The notes: generated from the sequence alone by a model not told the origin. A stretch of DNA of 64,000 bases from FEN-1088 sp031407985 (GCA_031407985.1 JANOJB010000130.1:1-64000); one strand, 5' to 3'; counted from the stretch's first letter, positions 47,366-56,379 are shown. Numbers and translations: made by a program.

Positions 47366-49213
47366 CTATTTCTTCTTCTTCTTCTTGCCCTTACCAGGGT
47401 CAACGGTTCCGTCGGCTGACTGGGCCTCCGTTTTGCCCTCTACCCCAGATGCTGGAGGCGCCGCCGCACCGGCGGCTCCCGGAGGAGTGCCACTGCCGCC
47501 CGCAGACGGAGGCTGAGTTCCGGCCGGCACAGTCGCCGATCCCTTTGCACCGGGTGCCTGGGCAGCCTCCTTCGCACCAGCAGCACCCTTTGCAGGCGGG
47601 GCAGCGGCGGCGTCATTCGCGCCAGCAGCACCCGCGCCGGCGGAATCGGTCTTGGCTTTGGCCTCGGCCGCCTCCATCTTCTTCATTTCCTCTTCCATCT
47701 TCTTCTGCTGCTCTTCGGCCTTTCGCTGCATCTCCTCGGACTCGGCCTGCATCTTGGCCGCCTCCGCCAAGGCTACGTAGATTTCGTCGATATCCTTGAT
47801 TCTCTTCTCGGCGTCCTTTCGGAAGAGCTCGGGGGTATTGCCACCGGCCTTCGACAAAAATTGCCGGTAGTACTCTTGCGCCTTCTGAAGAACGGGCTTG
47901 TCTCCACCTTTGTAGTCTTGATAGAGCAGACCCAGATTGAAGTAGCTCGCCGGGTTTGATGAATCGAGTTTTTGCGCCGCGTGGTACTGCGCCTCGGCGT
48001 CATCGATCTTCTTGTTCCCGCGGAGAGCTACACCGAGGCCGATGGCTGCCTCGTAGTTCTTGGGCTGCATGCCAATGACGGAACGAAAGTTCTCCTCGGC
48101 TGTCTTGTAGTCGCGGTTGTTGAGCGAAAGCGCCGCAAGATTCAAGCGGGCCTCCGCCAATTTCGGATTCATTTCGACGGCCTTCTTGAACTGGCCGATG
48201 GCGGGGCTGATCTTCTTGCGCTTGAGCTCGACGAGACCGAGGGTGTTGAAGACGAGGGCGAGGCTTTCCTTCATACCCTGGGTGTACCCTGTGCCCTCGC
48301 CGGCCACGTTTACCTCTTTGGCCAACTTGCCGTCATCTTCCTCTGCGCTGTCGGCCTTCTTGGCCTTCTTTCCCTTCTTTGCGCCCTTTTCGCCCCCACC
48401 TTTTTCTTCGGTCTTCTCCTCGTCGAACTTGCCGGTCGCAATTTCCTCGCCCTTCTTGATGGCCTGGTTGCCGACCAGCTTGGCCATCTCCAGCATGTTC
48501 ATGTCGTAGTAGATGAAAGCCAGGGTCGCGAAGGCCTGAAGGTTGTTGCTGTCCAGCGCCAGGACCGTGCGAAGGTGCGTGACGGCTTGGCCGATATAGC
48601 CCTTTTTTTCGCCGTCCGAGGAAGCACGACGAGCCCGGTCGCGAAGCAACTGGGCGATGTTGTTCCTCGCCTCTATTGTGTGGAGAGGATCCACCTCGAC
48701 CGCACGGCTGAACATCGATTCGGCACGTCCGGTATCCCCCTTGCGCCACGCCACGTACCCAAGATTCGTGATCGCGGGACCGTATTTGGGCATTTTTTCC
48801 CAGATACGAACGGCGTCATCCTCCTGGCCGCATTCCTGCAACACCGCCCCTTGATTGAATCGGGCCTCGACCAGATTGGGACTGGAATCCGCCACCTTGC
48901 CGAAGGAAGAAGACAAGCTGTCACACTGATCGCCGACCTTTCCACCCTTTCGGGCGGCCTGGTAGCGAGCCATGACCTTTTCGAACTCCGCGCGATCTTC
49001 CTCGGAAATGTCGCGTTTCTTGACCTTGACCAATTGTTCCGCACCAGCCGTCGAGATCTTGCTGCTGCTCGCACCTGAAAGACCGGATTCGGGCTTTCCT
49101 CCACCTTCCGACGCGGCCGTTTCCGCACCCGGCGTCTGGGTACCTCCGCAGCCAGCCAGCCACAGGCCGGAGACGGCGGTCAGGGCAAACCAACTTGTCT
49201 TCTGGATGATCAT
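47366..49213 (-). CDS. gltE: TPR lipoprotein GltE/AglT-like
   Basis: 615 residues. Lipoprotein signal with LAG at 19-21 and Cys22. TPRs fill about 100-460 (FNQGAVLQECGQEDDAVRIWEK; ARNNIAQLLRDRARRASS; LNLAALSLNNRDYKTAEENF), interrupted by a Lys/Glu-rich insert near 250-290. A coiled coil (EEMQRKAEEQQKKMEEEMKK, ~490-510) leads to an Ala/Gly/Pro tail ending in Lys-rich residues. AglT/GltE of Myxococcus is a TPR lipoprotein required for gliding. It follows gltD by 12 bp with AAGGAG ahead of the ATG. Confidence 0.85.
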   Translation of the reverse strand: MIIQKTSWFALTAVSGLWLAGCGGTQTPGAETAASEGGGKPESGLSGASSSKISTAGAEQLVKVKKRDISEEDRAEFEKVMARYQAARKGGKVGDQCDSLSSSFGKVADSSPNLVEARFNQGAVLQECGQEDDAVRIWEKMPKYGPAITNLGYVAWRKGDTGRAESMFSRAVEVDPLHTIEARNNIAQLLRDRARRASSDGEKKGYIGQAVTHLRTVLALDSNNLQAFATLAFIYYDMNMLEMAKLVGNQAIKKGEEIATGKFDEEKTEEKGGGEKGAKKGKKAKKADSAEEDDGKLAKEVNVAGEGTGYTQGMKESLALVFNTLGLVELKRKKISPAIGQFKKAVEMNPKLAEARLNLAALSLNNRDYKTAEENFRSVIGMQPKNYEAAIGLGVALRGNKKIDDAEAQYHAAQKLDSSNPASYFNLGLLYQDYKGGDKPVLQKAQEYYRQFLSKAGGNTPELFRKDAEKRIKDIDEIYVALAEAAKMQAESEEMQRKAEEQQKKMEEEMKKMEAAEAKAKTDSAGAGAAGANDAAAAPPAKGAAGAKEAAQAPGAKGSATVPAGTQPPSAGGSGTPPGAAGAAAPPASGVEGKTEAQSADGTVDPGKGKKKKKK

Positions 49214-49225
49214 CGTCGGGTCTCC

Positions 49226-52200
49226 TTACTGCTTGCTACCGGCGGCAACTTCCGTGCTGAGCTCGGAGATCACCGGAGTCGAGGACATAGCCGTCGACAC
49301 ATATCCGGCTTCCGGCTTCACCTCGGAAGACAGCGGATAGTCGGACGGCTTCATCTGATTCAGTTCACGCTCGCACAGGCGGGACCACTCGTTGTACCAG
49401 GACTGTTCAGTCGCGGCGGTCAGACATTTCTCGAATCCATCGACGGCCTTCAGTTCGATCGGCTCCGCCTTGTCTTCAAGGGTGTCACAGTAGATCTGTT
49501 TCGGCTGATTGCCCCATTGATCGACCTCCTTGAGGTCCTTGGGAATCTCGGCCGTGTAGAGCTGCCCGGCAAAGTCCTGATAGATTTGGCCAACGCGGGC
49601 GGCCGACGCGATAGTCCACTGGGCCTGCTTCATCTTGAAGACGTCCAGATACATGGTTCGCGCCTTCTCGAGCTGCTTCGACTTGGTGTCCAGGTATCCA
49701 GTGAATTTCTTCACCGACTCCTCCATCTTCTTCTTGACCGCGTCTTGCTTCTTCTTGCCGTCGTATTGGCTCGGCTGCTGGAAGTCCAGACTGTCCGGAA
49801 ATTTAATGCGCAAGAAGTCCTCGTACTGCCGCTCGGCGATGTGAAAGGCCGATCCAGCGACCGCAAAGGCCGCCCCAGCTGCTCGGGTCTCCACGTCTTT
49901 GCCGGTGATCTGATTGGCCGCGTCCCCCCCCTTCCACAGTTTCACGACATCAGCAAAATGTCCCTGAGCCTTCCCGGCTAAGGTCTTGTTGCGCTCAAAC
50001 AAGTTGATCTTCGACTTGGTCGGGGGGCCGCACTGAGTCTTGATTTCCTTGATCCGCTTCTTTTTGCCGAGTTTCTTGTTCAGGTCGGCAAAAACCTTCT
50101 GCCGCCCCGTCGCCGACACGCGCTTGACCTCCAAACAGGCGCCATCTTCCGCCGCCTTCGCACACGATCCCTTCCAGGCCATTTCGCCCAGACGGAAGTG
50201 GGCCAGAATCTGGCGGTCCGGGCCGCCGTCCTTGCCCCACTTCTTGAGATAGCTCTCAAGGTGCCGTGCGAGGTCGTCGTATTTCTTATCCTTCTCGTAG
50301 ACCTCGGACATCTGGAAATACACCCCGGCCGCGTCCTGCGGTTTGCGGGCACCGTAGAACTTCACGAACGAATCCATATCGGCGATGGCCTTGTCGGATT
50401 CGCCGAGACCGATTCGGAAACTGGTCGCATTTCCGAGCGCTTCGGTTGCTTTCCCTTCACCGGGAAACTTACTGGCAAATTCCTCGTAGTTCTCCGCCGC
50501 CTTCGAGTAGTAGGCCAACTGGTGGTAGCCAGCCGCGACGCGGAACAGCGCCTTTTGAGCCAGGCCATCCTTCGGGTGATCCTTGATCAGCTGCTGACGG
50601 GCCTTCAGGGCTTGCCCGACAAGATGTGCATTCTGGAAACACTGTCCGGCGTTCCACAGACGCTCGGCGTGTTTGGAGTGGTCCGGAAGTGAGTCAGCAG
50701 CGGCGAGGAGCGAACGTCCACATTCTTTGTAGTTCTTCTGTCTTTCGTACTCACGCCCTTCCAGGTCGTAGGTGTCGCTCTTCAGGGAGATCATCTGTTT
50801 GCCGAACTCGGGATCCTTCATCAGATTTGGCATTTCGAGGAACTTGTCCACCCACGCCACGACCTCCCTGGTCTTCCCCTGAGCGTTCAGAGAATCGAGG
50901 AGGAGGTTGGCCGAGTAGACGGCCAGTTCGTGGTTCGGGTGCTTCTCCACCACCTCCTGGAATAGTTTTCCGGCTTCCTCCCAGTGGTTGTACTCGTAGT
51001 AGATGCGCGCCTTACGGTAGCGGATAACTGGTAGTTCCGGTGCGTCGGGAACGTACTTGATGTAGGTATCGAAGGCCGCGATCATCTTCTGCTGGAATTC
51101 AGGGATCGTTCTCTTTTCCTTCTTCTTCTTCTCATCCATCTTGTCGTATTTAGCTCCGGCTTCCTTCGCCTCGGGCCCCAGCCCCTCGTCGTCCACCTGA
51201 AGCGCGTTCTTCCAGCCGAGAACAGCGGCGTAGGCTGAGTCCTTGGCGTACTTGCCCTTGGGGTTAAGCTCGACGACCTTGGTGTACTGCTCCGCGGCGT
51301 CCTTCCAGCGTTCGAGCGTCCACAGGAGCTCGCCGTAATAGAAGTTCATGTCGTAGGAGTCCTTGTCGTCCGGAAAGTGCTTCAGGAACTCCTTGTAGAC
51401 GTACTGAACCAGTTGGTAGGTGTCGGCGTTCTTGGTCTTCTGGGCTTCCTTGTGCCAGATCAGGGCCAATTCCTTGGATGTGTCATGGAAGGCATTCTTG
51501 CACTCCTCGGTCTGGTCCTTCTTGAGGCCCTTCATCTGCACGACCTTGTCGAACACGGCGCCTAGTCGTTCAATCTCTTGCACCTGGTCGCGCTTGGTGC
51601 CGGCCGACAAGGTGTTGCGAACGACCTTGCCCTGCCATTCGCAGATTCGCGGACTGTCCATGTTGTTCGCGATGATCTTCTTGTAGACGCGGCTCGAATC
51701 GCCGAACTTGCCCTGCTCCCAGTAGAGTTCGGCCAGCGCCTCCATCATCTTCGGTGCATAATCCCCGCCGATCCGCTGAAAGAATTCCCAAGATTTCTCG
51801 GGACCACCGACGTGCGAGTAGGCCTTGACGATGTCCTTCTTGGCTTCCTTGACCAGAGCGTCCTTCTGGGCCTTGTTGATGCTGACTTTGCCCTCGGTGG
51901 CCATCCGCACGACACCGACGAAGGTCTCGAGTGCGGTCTTGAAGTCGCCCATGTTGACGTAGCACCACCCTTTTTTGTAGACGGCGTAAGGGTAGACGGT
52001 GGACTTCGGGAACTGCTCCACCTTCTCGTAGAACTTGAGCGCGTTCTCCATTTCGCCCTTGTCGAAGTAGTACTCGGCGAACGAGAGGTATGCGTCCGGA
52101 ATGTACTTGGACGTGGGGAAGTCTTTGATGAGACGAAGGAAGAACTCGCGGGCTTGATCCTCTTTCTTTACCGAGGTGAGGAGGAATGCCAGCTTGAAAA

Positions 52201-52777
52201 GTACCTCGTCCATCCGTTCGTACTTCTTGTACTTGGTCGACTGGATGTAGGACTTAACTGCCTCGAGCAGCCACTTCTCTTCTGACTTCTTGAAGCCCTG
52301 CTGCTGCTGCTGCAGGGTCGCCTTTTGGCCCACGGGAGCGTCGAAGATCTTCTGGTCAAGGCCGTGGGCCTGACTGAAGAAGAAGCGCTGCTTCTCGGCG
52401 AACAACTCGCCTAAACGGAAAAAGAAGTCGGGCTTTTGCGGGTCGTCGTCTGGAGTGACGGTGATCAGTCGTTTCATTTTGCTGATCTGGGCGTCCGTGA
52501 TCGTCTGAATCTTGCCTTGCCGCCCTTGTACGAACTGATCCACAGTAAGAACCGGTCCGCTTTCCTTCTTGGGTGGAGGGGGCGCTTCGGGTTTGGTCAG
52601 CTTTGTTTGCGTCGCCTGGACCTGCGTTTCCTGCTTCGTGAACTTGGCCTTCCCCGAATTCACTGGGGCGGCAGGTGCCGCGGCCAGGACGAGGTTGGGA
52701 GTCAAAAGCAGCCACGGTAAGGCCGCCATCGACAACGACCGATACAACCGAAAATTCGGAATCAGGGAACTGGTCAT
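49226..52777 (-). CDS. gltD: Large periplasmic TPR protein GltD/AgmU-like
   Basis: 1183 residues from ATG 52777, which has GGTGGAG at 5-nt spacing; the frame extends 12 codons to a TTG without such a site. A signal peptide (SLSMAALPWLLLTPNLVLAAA) is followed by a long alpha-helical repeat region: LFKLAFLLTSVKKEDQAREF, AYLSFAEYYFDKGEMENALK, LRKWKD-type TPR-like units, many aromatic and Lys-rich. AgmU/GltD of Myxococcus is a periplasmic TPR protein of about 1200 residues that travels with the gliding machine. Length and order match. It follows the gltC-like gene by 79 bp and precedes gltE by 12 bp. Confidence 0.83.
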   Translation of the reverse strand: MTSSLIPNFRLYRSLSMAALPWLLLTPNLVLAAAPAAPVNSGKAKFTKQETQVQATQTKLTKPEAPPPPKKESGPVLTVDQFVQGRQGKIQTITDAQISKMKRLITVTPDDDPQKPDFFFRLGELFAEKQRFFFSQAHGLDQKIFDAPVGQKATLQQQQQGFKKSEEKWLLEAVKSYIQSTKYKKYERMDEVLFKLAFLLTSVKKEDQAREFFLRLIKDFPTSKYIPDAYLSFAEYYFDKGEMENALKFYEKVEQFPKSTVYPYAVYKKGWCYVNMGDFKTALETFVGVVRMATEGKVSINKAQKDALVKEAKKDIVKAYSHVGGPEKSWEFFQRIGGDYAPKMMEALAELYWEQGKFGDSSRVYKKIIANNMDSPRICEWQGKVVRNTLSAGTKRDQVQEIERLGAVFDKVVQMKGLKKDQTEECKNAFHDTSKELALIWHKEAQKTKNADTYQLVQYVYKEFLKHFPDDKDSYDMNFYYGELLWTLERWKDAAEQYTKVVELNPKGKYAKDSAYAAVLGWKNALQVDDEGLGPEAKEAGAKYDKMDEKKKKEKRTIPEFQQKMIAAFDTYIKYVPDAPELPVIRYRKARIYYEYNHWEEAGKLFQEVVEKHPNHELAVYSANLLLDSLNAQGKTREVVAWVDKFLEMPNLMKDPEFGKQMISLKSDTYDLEGREYERQKNYKECGRSLLAAADSLPDHSKHAERLWNAGQCFQNAHLVGQALKARQQLIKDHPKDGLAQKALFRVAAGYHQLAYYSKAAENYEEFASKFPGEGKATEALGNATSFRIGLGESDKAIADMDSFVKFYGARKPQDAAGVYFQMSEVYEKDKKYDDLARHLESYLKKWGKDGGPDRQILAHFRLGEMAWKGSCAKAAEDGACLEVKRVSATGRQKVFADLNKKLGKKKRIKEIKTQCGPPTKSKINLFERNKTLAGKAQGHFADVVKLWKGGDAANQITGKDVETRAAGAAFAVAGSAFHIAERQYEDFLRIKFPDSLDFQQPSQYDGKKKQDAVKKKMEESVKKFTGYLDTKSKQLEKARTMYLDVFKMKQAQWTIASAARVGQIYQDFAGQLYTAEIPKDLKEVDQWGNQPKQIYCDTLEDKAEPIELKAVDGFEKCLTAATEQSWYNEWSRLCERELNQMKPSDYPLSSEVKPEAGYVSTAMSSTPVISELSTEVAAGSKQ

Positions 52778-52856
52778 GGTCACTCCACCTGGTGCTCTCG
52801 TTGCCAAGATCAATTAACCGTCGAACAACCCGTCGGGAAAGCGCATCTAGGTCAAG

Positions 52857-54578
52857 CTATTTTGTCGGCGGCTCGGGCGCCGCGGCCCCTTCGACGGGAG
52901 CTGCTACGCCCTCGGCCCCTTCGCCGGTCGCTGGCGCGCCTTCCGGAGCAGTCTTGGCGCACTTGTTCAGGATCTTGACTCGGTAGTACCCGAGCTCGTC
53001 GCGCCAATACTCGCCGGTGAACGGCCACATATCGTGCTCATCGTCGGCACGGATGTCCTCGGGGCGCCGCTGCGGGCCCCCTTCTTTAAGAATTTGCTGC
53101 TCCTGCTGGACTTCCTCCTGCAGGTCGCCCTTGGCACCCTGCAGAATTTCGAATTCAATCTTGATGACGCGCTTGATGAGCTGCGCTAATTCATCGGTCA
53201 GGCGCTTGATTCGGCGACGGGAAAGATCTCCTCCCTCGTTCATGGCCAGCGACTTCTGCAAAGTCAGGTCCGCCAGAATCGTTTGGGCGATGTTCGTGTT
53301 TCTCCACGAGGTATCGGCCTTCTCGTGCTGGTTGATCTCGCGGGTCAACTCATCCACATACTGGAATCGCTTGACCAAGCTTTGGTCTGAGAGTACGGCG
53401 CGGGCCGCACGCTCCGTCGCCTCGGGCAAACCAGAAGTTCCCTTGCGAATCTTGACCGCCAAATCAAACAGCGCGCCGTTGTCCGTATTGGTCGCCACCA
53501 GCTTGCTGAGATCTTGGAACATTTGTGGGTAGACGCTGTTGAACTCGGCGATGGCCCCTTCCGCCCGGTCGTAGAGGCAATTGTAGAAGTAGATTGTCGC
53601 TTTGACCGTCAGGGCCTCGCCGATCGATTCGGGCTTGATGGAGTTCTCGAAGAATGGCGCCTGGAGCGTGTGAATGTTTCCCAGCGCTTTCGAGTACCCC
53701 TTCTGTTTCAGCATGAAGTTCGCCCACGATGCCTCGAACAAACTGTTGGCCCAATCGTAGGATTCCTGCGAGACGCGGTCGAAGTACTTCGTCGACAGCT
53801 CGAACTGACCCGTCGAATAGAACGTCCGTGCGAGCGAGAGGTTGGCTAGGTCCTCGAAAGGTTTGACCTTGGGGTCCGAGCTTTCGGCGGCGGCCCGAAG
53901 GACCTCTTTAAAGGACTCAACCGCCGGCTTCGCCTGGTACTCGCGAACGTGGGTCGCACCCTCGAATAACTTGGCCTGCACATACCACTCGCTGCTGGTG
54001 GGCACCGCGCTGTAGAGCTCCACCGCCTCCTTGAACTGACCCTTCTGGTAGTGGAACTTCCCGAGCAGGAAGTAGAGCTCGTCGCGAACCTTGTCCAGCG
54101 CGGGTTGGTCCAGATCGGCGCGGTTGTACTTTCCGATCTTCTCAAGAATGCCCGTCGAATCGGGCAACTGGCGTGACAAGGATGCCAACCATTTCAGGGT
54201 GGCGTTGTAGTAGGCGTGCGATGGTCCTTTTTGAACGATGCGATCGAAATACGATAACGACGCTGAATAGAACTTGATCCCGTAAAGGGCCTTGCCCATC
54301 CAGAACTCGGCCTTCTGCTTGTTCGCCTCGCTGTCGCCTGACTCTCCCTCTACGACCTTGTTCAATTCAATCGACGCCGAGTACTGGTCCTCGCCGTCAT
54401 AGAGCTTCAACGCCCGTTCAAGAACCTTGGAGGGCTGATCGCCGGTTGGCGCGGCTTCCGGTTGGAAGTCACCCTTAGGGGCTGCTTTCTTCTTCTTGGC
54501 GTGGGCCAGCGGGGAGGCCAGCAGAAGGGAACAAGTGAGCGCAACCCCGAGACCGCGAAATCGGGTCATGGAAACCAT
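52857..54578 (-). CDS. Periplasmic TPR protein, GltC-like
   Basis: 573 residues with a signal peptide (LGVALTCSLLLASPLAHA, cleavage before KKKK). The mature protein is a helical repeat protein: LERALKLYDGEDQYSASIEL, FWMGKALYGIKFYSASLSYF, YSAVPTSSEWYVQAKLFEGA; TPR-like patterns run to about 460, with a Pro/Ala-rich tail. AGAGG precedes the ATG. It is the first gene of the Glt-like run. Myxococcus GltC is a TPR protein of similar size, but it is encoded in the separate gltK-B-A-C cluster there. Correspondence by order is therefore uncertain; the fold and location support it. Confidence 0.7.
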   Translation of the reverse strand: MVSMTRFRGLGVALTCSLLLASPLAHAKKKKAAPKGDFQPEAAPTGDQPSKVLERALKLYDGEDQYSASIELNKVVEGESGDSEANKQKAEFWMGKALYGIKFYSASLSYFDRIVQKGPSHAYYNATLKWLASLSRQLPDSTGILEKIGKYNRADLDQPALDKVRDELYFLLGKFHYQKGQFKEAVELYSAVPTSSEWYVQAKLFEGATHVREYQAKPAVESFKEVLRAAAESSDPKVKPFEDLANLSLARTFYSTGQFELSTKYFDRVSQESYDWANSLFEASWANFMLKQKGYSKALGNIHTLQAPFFENSIKPESIGEALTVKATIYFYNCLYDRAEGAIAEFNSVYPQMFQDLSKLVATNTDNGALFDLAVKIRKGTSGLPEATERAARAVLSDQSLVKRFQYVDELTREINQHEKADTSWRNTNIAQTILADLTLQKSLAMNEGGDLSRRRIKRLTDELAQLIKRVIKIEFEILQGAKGDLQEEVQQEQQILKEGGPQRRPEDIRADDEHDMWPFTGEYWRDELGYYRVKILNKCAKTAPEGAPATGEGAEGVAAPVEGAAAPEPPTK

Positions 54579-54746
54579 ATAGACCTCTTGATGGATTGTC
54601 CTCGGACGGATGAAGCGACGATTTGTCCAAACAGCGATGAAAGATAACGCGTCGGAAACGAGGTGTGCGGCATGTAAGTTTGCTGACGACTACAACGACG
54701 TACAGCGACGTTCGTCGGCGTGTAACGGCACACCCAAAACCGGGCC

Positions 54747-54775
54747 ATGCTAGACGTGGGGATCACAGCTGTCAA
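54747..54775 (-). promoter_or_regulatory. Sigma70-like promoter for the Glt-like cluster
   Basis: Reading leftward, TTGACA (54775-54770) is followed after 17 bp by TAGCAT (54752-54747). The -35 is a perfect consensus and the -10 matches 4 of 6. This places the transcript start about 160 nt upstream of the gltC-like ATG, leaving a long leader. Confidence 0.5.
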
Positions 54776-54867
54776 GGGGAAGGGAGTGGGTTTCCGTTGG
54801 CATTTTCCTGAACAAATCCGCAAGCGAGCGGGTCTGGGTTTGGGATGCATCCGGATGTATTTGGAGG

Positions 54868-54895
54868 TTGACAGGGCATCTCCCACCAGTAACAT
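54868..54895 (+). promoter_or_regulatory. Sigma70-like promoter for the Cys-rich lipoprotein gene
   Basis: TTGACA (54868-54873), 16 bp spacer, TAACAT (54890-54895), with transcription expected to start about 40 nt before ATG 54943. Confidence 0.5.
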
Positions 54896-54942
54896 GGCGG
54901 CCCCTGCGGCACCCGGCCCGCACCAGGAGCGAAGGAGCCCAA

Positions 54943-55413
54943 ATGACGTTTTTGTCGTCCTTGTCCCGCTCGATTCAGAACCCCACACTCGCCCCTTTTA
55001 TGGCGGCTGCGATGTTTCTGTTCAGCGCATGCGAGGAAAAGCACATCGGTCGTCTGTGTGACATTGGAAGCACCATGGCGTTGGATCCGAAAACGATCGC
55101 GGTCAATCCACAGGCGCTAGAATGTCCGTCCCGGCTTTGTATCCTGCCGGCTCAGGACAAGAGCACTACCATGGCAGGCACGGCCGCGTTCTGTACCGCT
55201 GAGTGCGGGGGAGATGACGATTGCGCGGACGCAGAGACCGGCCCCGAAGGCGATATGGTGGACAAGCGGTGTGAACAGGGGTTCGTCTGTCGTCGGATCG
55301 TTCCCAAGTTGGAAAATAACCCCCTTTCCTGCAGGCCCGTTTGTGTCTGCAAAGATTTTCTCCTGACAGGCGACATCGACATGCCTGGCCCGCCCCCAGT
55401 TTCCTGTCTCTGA
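54943..55413 (+). CDS. Cys-rich lipoprotein, possibly CglC/GltK-like
   Basis: 156 residues from ATG 54943; GAAGGAG at 5-nt spacing and the signal MTFLSSLSRSIQNPTL... ending FSAC (Cys30) fix the start. The mature part holds 12 more cysteines in short pairs (LECPSRLCILP, CTAECGGDDDC, CRPVCVCKDF), which suggests a disulfide-bonded outer-membrane or surface lipoprotein. Its position beside a gltC-like gene recalls Myxococcus cglC/gltK, a gliding lipoprotein gene near gltC, and the pattern ALECPSRxC is reminiscent of that family. This identification comes from memory and is tentative; what is certain is an exported Cys-rich lipoprotein. Confidence 0.5.
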   Translation: MTFLSSLSRSIQNPTLAPFMAAAMFLFSACEEKHIGRLCDIGSTMALDPKTIAVNPQALECPSRLCILPAQDKSTTMAGTAAFCTAECGGDDDCADAETGPEGDMVDKRCEQGFVCRRIVPKLENNPLSCRPVCVCKDFLLTGDIDMPGPPPVSCL

Positions 55414-55447
55414 CGTGATTGGGCAGACGTCCGGGTCGGGGAACTGC

Positions 55448-55837
55448 CTAGCTGGTCGTCTCAAATGCCGCGGGGATATGGACGATGCGAGGTTCGCGCT
55501 GATCGTCGAAGAAGGTTACGGCTACGACGTCGAAGCGATACCCGGTAGCAGCTGTGGATTCGCAAGCGAGGTAGTAACGGGCCGCGCGAATGACGCGGGC
55601 CCGTTTTCGAGAGTCCACTGATTCCAGCGGATCCCCGGTCCGTTCGCCGGTTCGAGACCGAACCTCGCAGAAGACGCAGGTGCCGTCGGGATCGAGAGCA
55701 ACCAGATCTAGTTCGCCCTCGGGTCTGCGCCAGTTGCGCGCGATAATGCGCATGCCTGCCCTCTCCAACAGATCGGCCGCCATCGCCTCGGCGCGACGTC
55801 CGAGGCCCGCACGCGCATCCGGCGCCGCAGATCCCAG
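55448..55837 (-). CDS. YraN/UPF0102-family protein (apparent CTG start)
   Basis: 129 residues from CTG 55837; 111 from ATG 55783. The core GMRIIARNWRRPEGELDLVAL with CVFCEVRSRTGERTGDP is diagnostic of the YraN endonuclease-like family, whose restriction-fold acidic site is E...D...EVR. In YraN proteins an LGxxxE motif precedes the ADLLE helix; here GLGRRAEAMAADLLE is encoded upstream of ATG 55783, and no ATG, GTG or TTG lies between it and the preceding stop. CTG 55837 has GGAG 8 nt upstream and sits 14 bp after rplS. If ATG 55783 is used, the conserved N-terminus is lost. Last gene of the rpsP operon. Confidence 0.8.
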   Translation of the reverse strand: MGSAAPDARAGLGRRAEAMAADLLERAGMRIIARNWRRPEGELDLVALDPDGTCVFCEVRSRTGERTGDPLESVDSRKRARVIRAARYYLACESTAATGYRFDVVAVTFFDDQREPRIVHIPAAFETTS

Positions 55838-55850
55838 GCCCTATCTCCAG

Positions 55851-56297
55851 CTACGAAGTGACGACGGGAACAACCGGGGCTGCATTGGCCGGGGGCACCT
55901 GAACAGGTGCAACCGTCCCCGATGAAGGCGATTCGGTCGCTTCTTCGCGTTTTTCGCTCTTGATACGGGCAGCCTTGCCCTGAAGCGCACGCAGGTAGTT
56001 CAGACGGGCACGCCGGACGTGGCCTCTTTGAACGACCTCTATCTTCTCGATTCGGGAGGTGTGCAAGGGGAAGATACGCTCGACACCCACGCCGTATGAG
56101 ATCTTGCGGACCGTGAACGACGCCCGCGACCCGCCGCGATGTTGTCCAATTACCACGCCCTCGAAGATCTGAACCCGTTCCTTGTCGCCCTCTTTAATCA
56201 GCGTGTGAACGCGAACGCTATCGCCGGAACGAAAATCCGGAAGGTTTTGGCGCTGATAGGAACTGTCGATTTCTCTGAGAAGTGGATTTTGGCTCAT
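55851..56297 (-). CDS. rplS: 50S ribosomal protein L19
   Basis: 148 residues. The L19 core is FRSGDSVRVHTLIKEGDKER through YGVGVERIFPLHTSRIEKIE and RGHVRRARLNYLRAL (residues ~19-112). It lies at the interface of the subunits. After the usual ~115 residues there is an unusual Glu/Ser then Pro/Ala/Val-rich tail of about 35 residues. It follows trmD in the classic rpsP-rimM-trmD-rplS order with a 137-bp gap. Confidence 0.95.
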   Translation of the reverse strand: MSQNPLLREIDSSYQRQNLPDFRSGDSVRVHTLIKEGDKERVQIFEGVVIGQHRGGSRASFTVRKISYGVGVERIFPLHTSRIEKIEVVQRGHVRRARLNYLRALQGKAARIKSEKREEATESPSSGTVAPVQVPPANAAPVVPVVTS

Positions 56298-56355
56298 GGG
56301 ATGCTCCGAGGGGGGTCATTAGTAACGGGGGCGGGCGGGCGAGTCAAGCACGGTG

Positions 56356-56379
56356 AGGTTGTAGCTCAGGTTGTAGCTC
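56356..56379. repeat. Direct 12-bp repeat between trmD and rplS
   Basis: AGGTTGTAGCTC occurs twice back to back, followed at 56379-56390 by the small palindrome CGGTC-GA-GACCG. Both lie in the unusually long 137-bp gap of this operon; the role is unknown. Confidence 0.5.

Larger units (their letters stand above)
54579..54942. other. Divergent control region of the Glt-like cluster, 364 bp
   Basis: Separates the gltC-like gene (minus) from the Cys-rich lipoprotein gene (plus). It contains two back-to-back sigma70-like promoters, listed separately, 92 bp apart between their -35 elements. The left part (54600-54700) shows no gene or hairpin. Confidence 0.5.

Noticed and set aside
47972..49078. 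Long plus-strand open frame antisense to gltE
   Set aside because: It is Leu/Val/Ala-rich through reverse codons of TPR helices; gltE has a proper signal peptide and ribosome-binding site.
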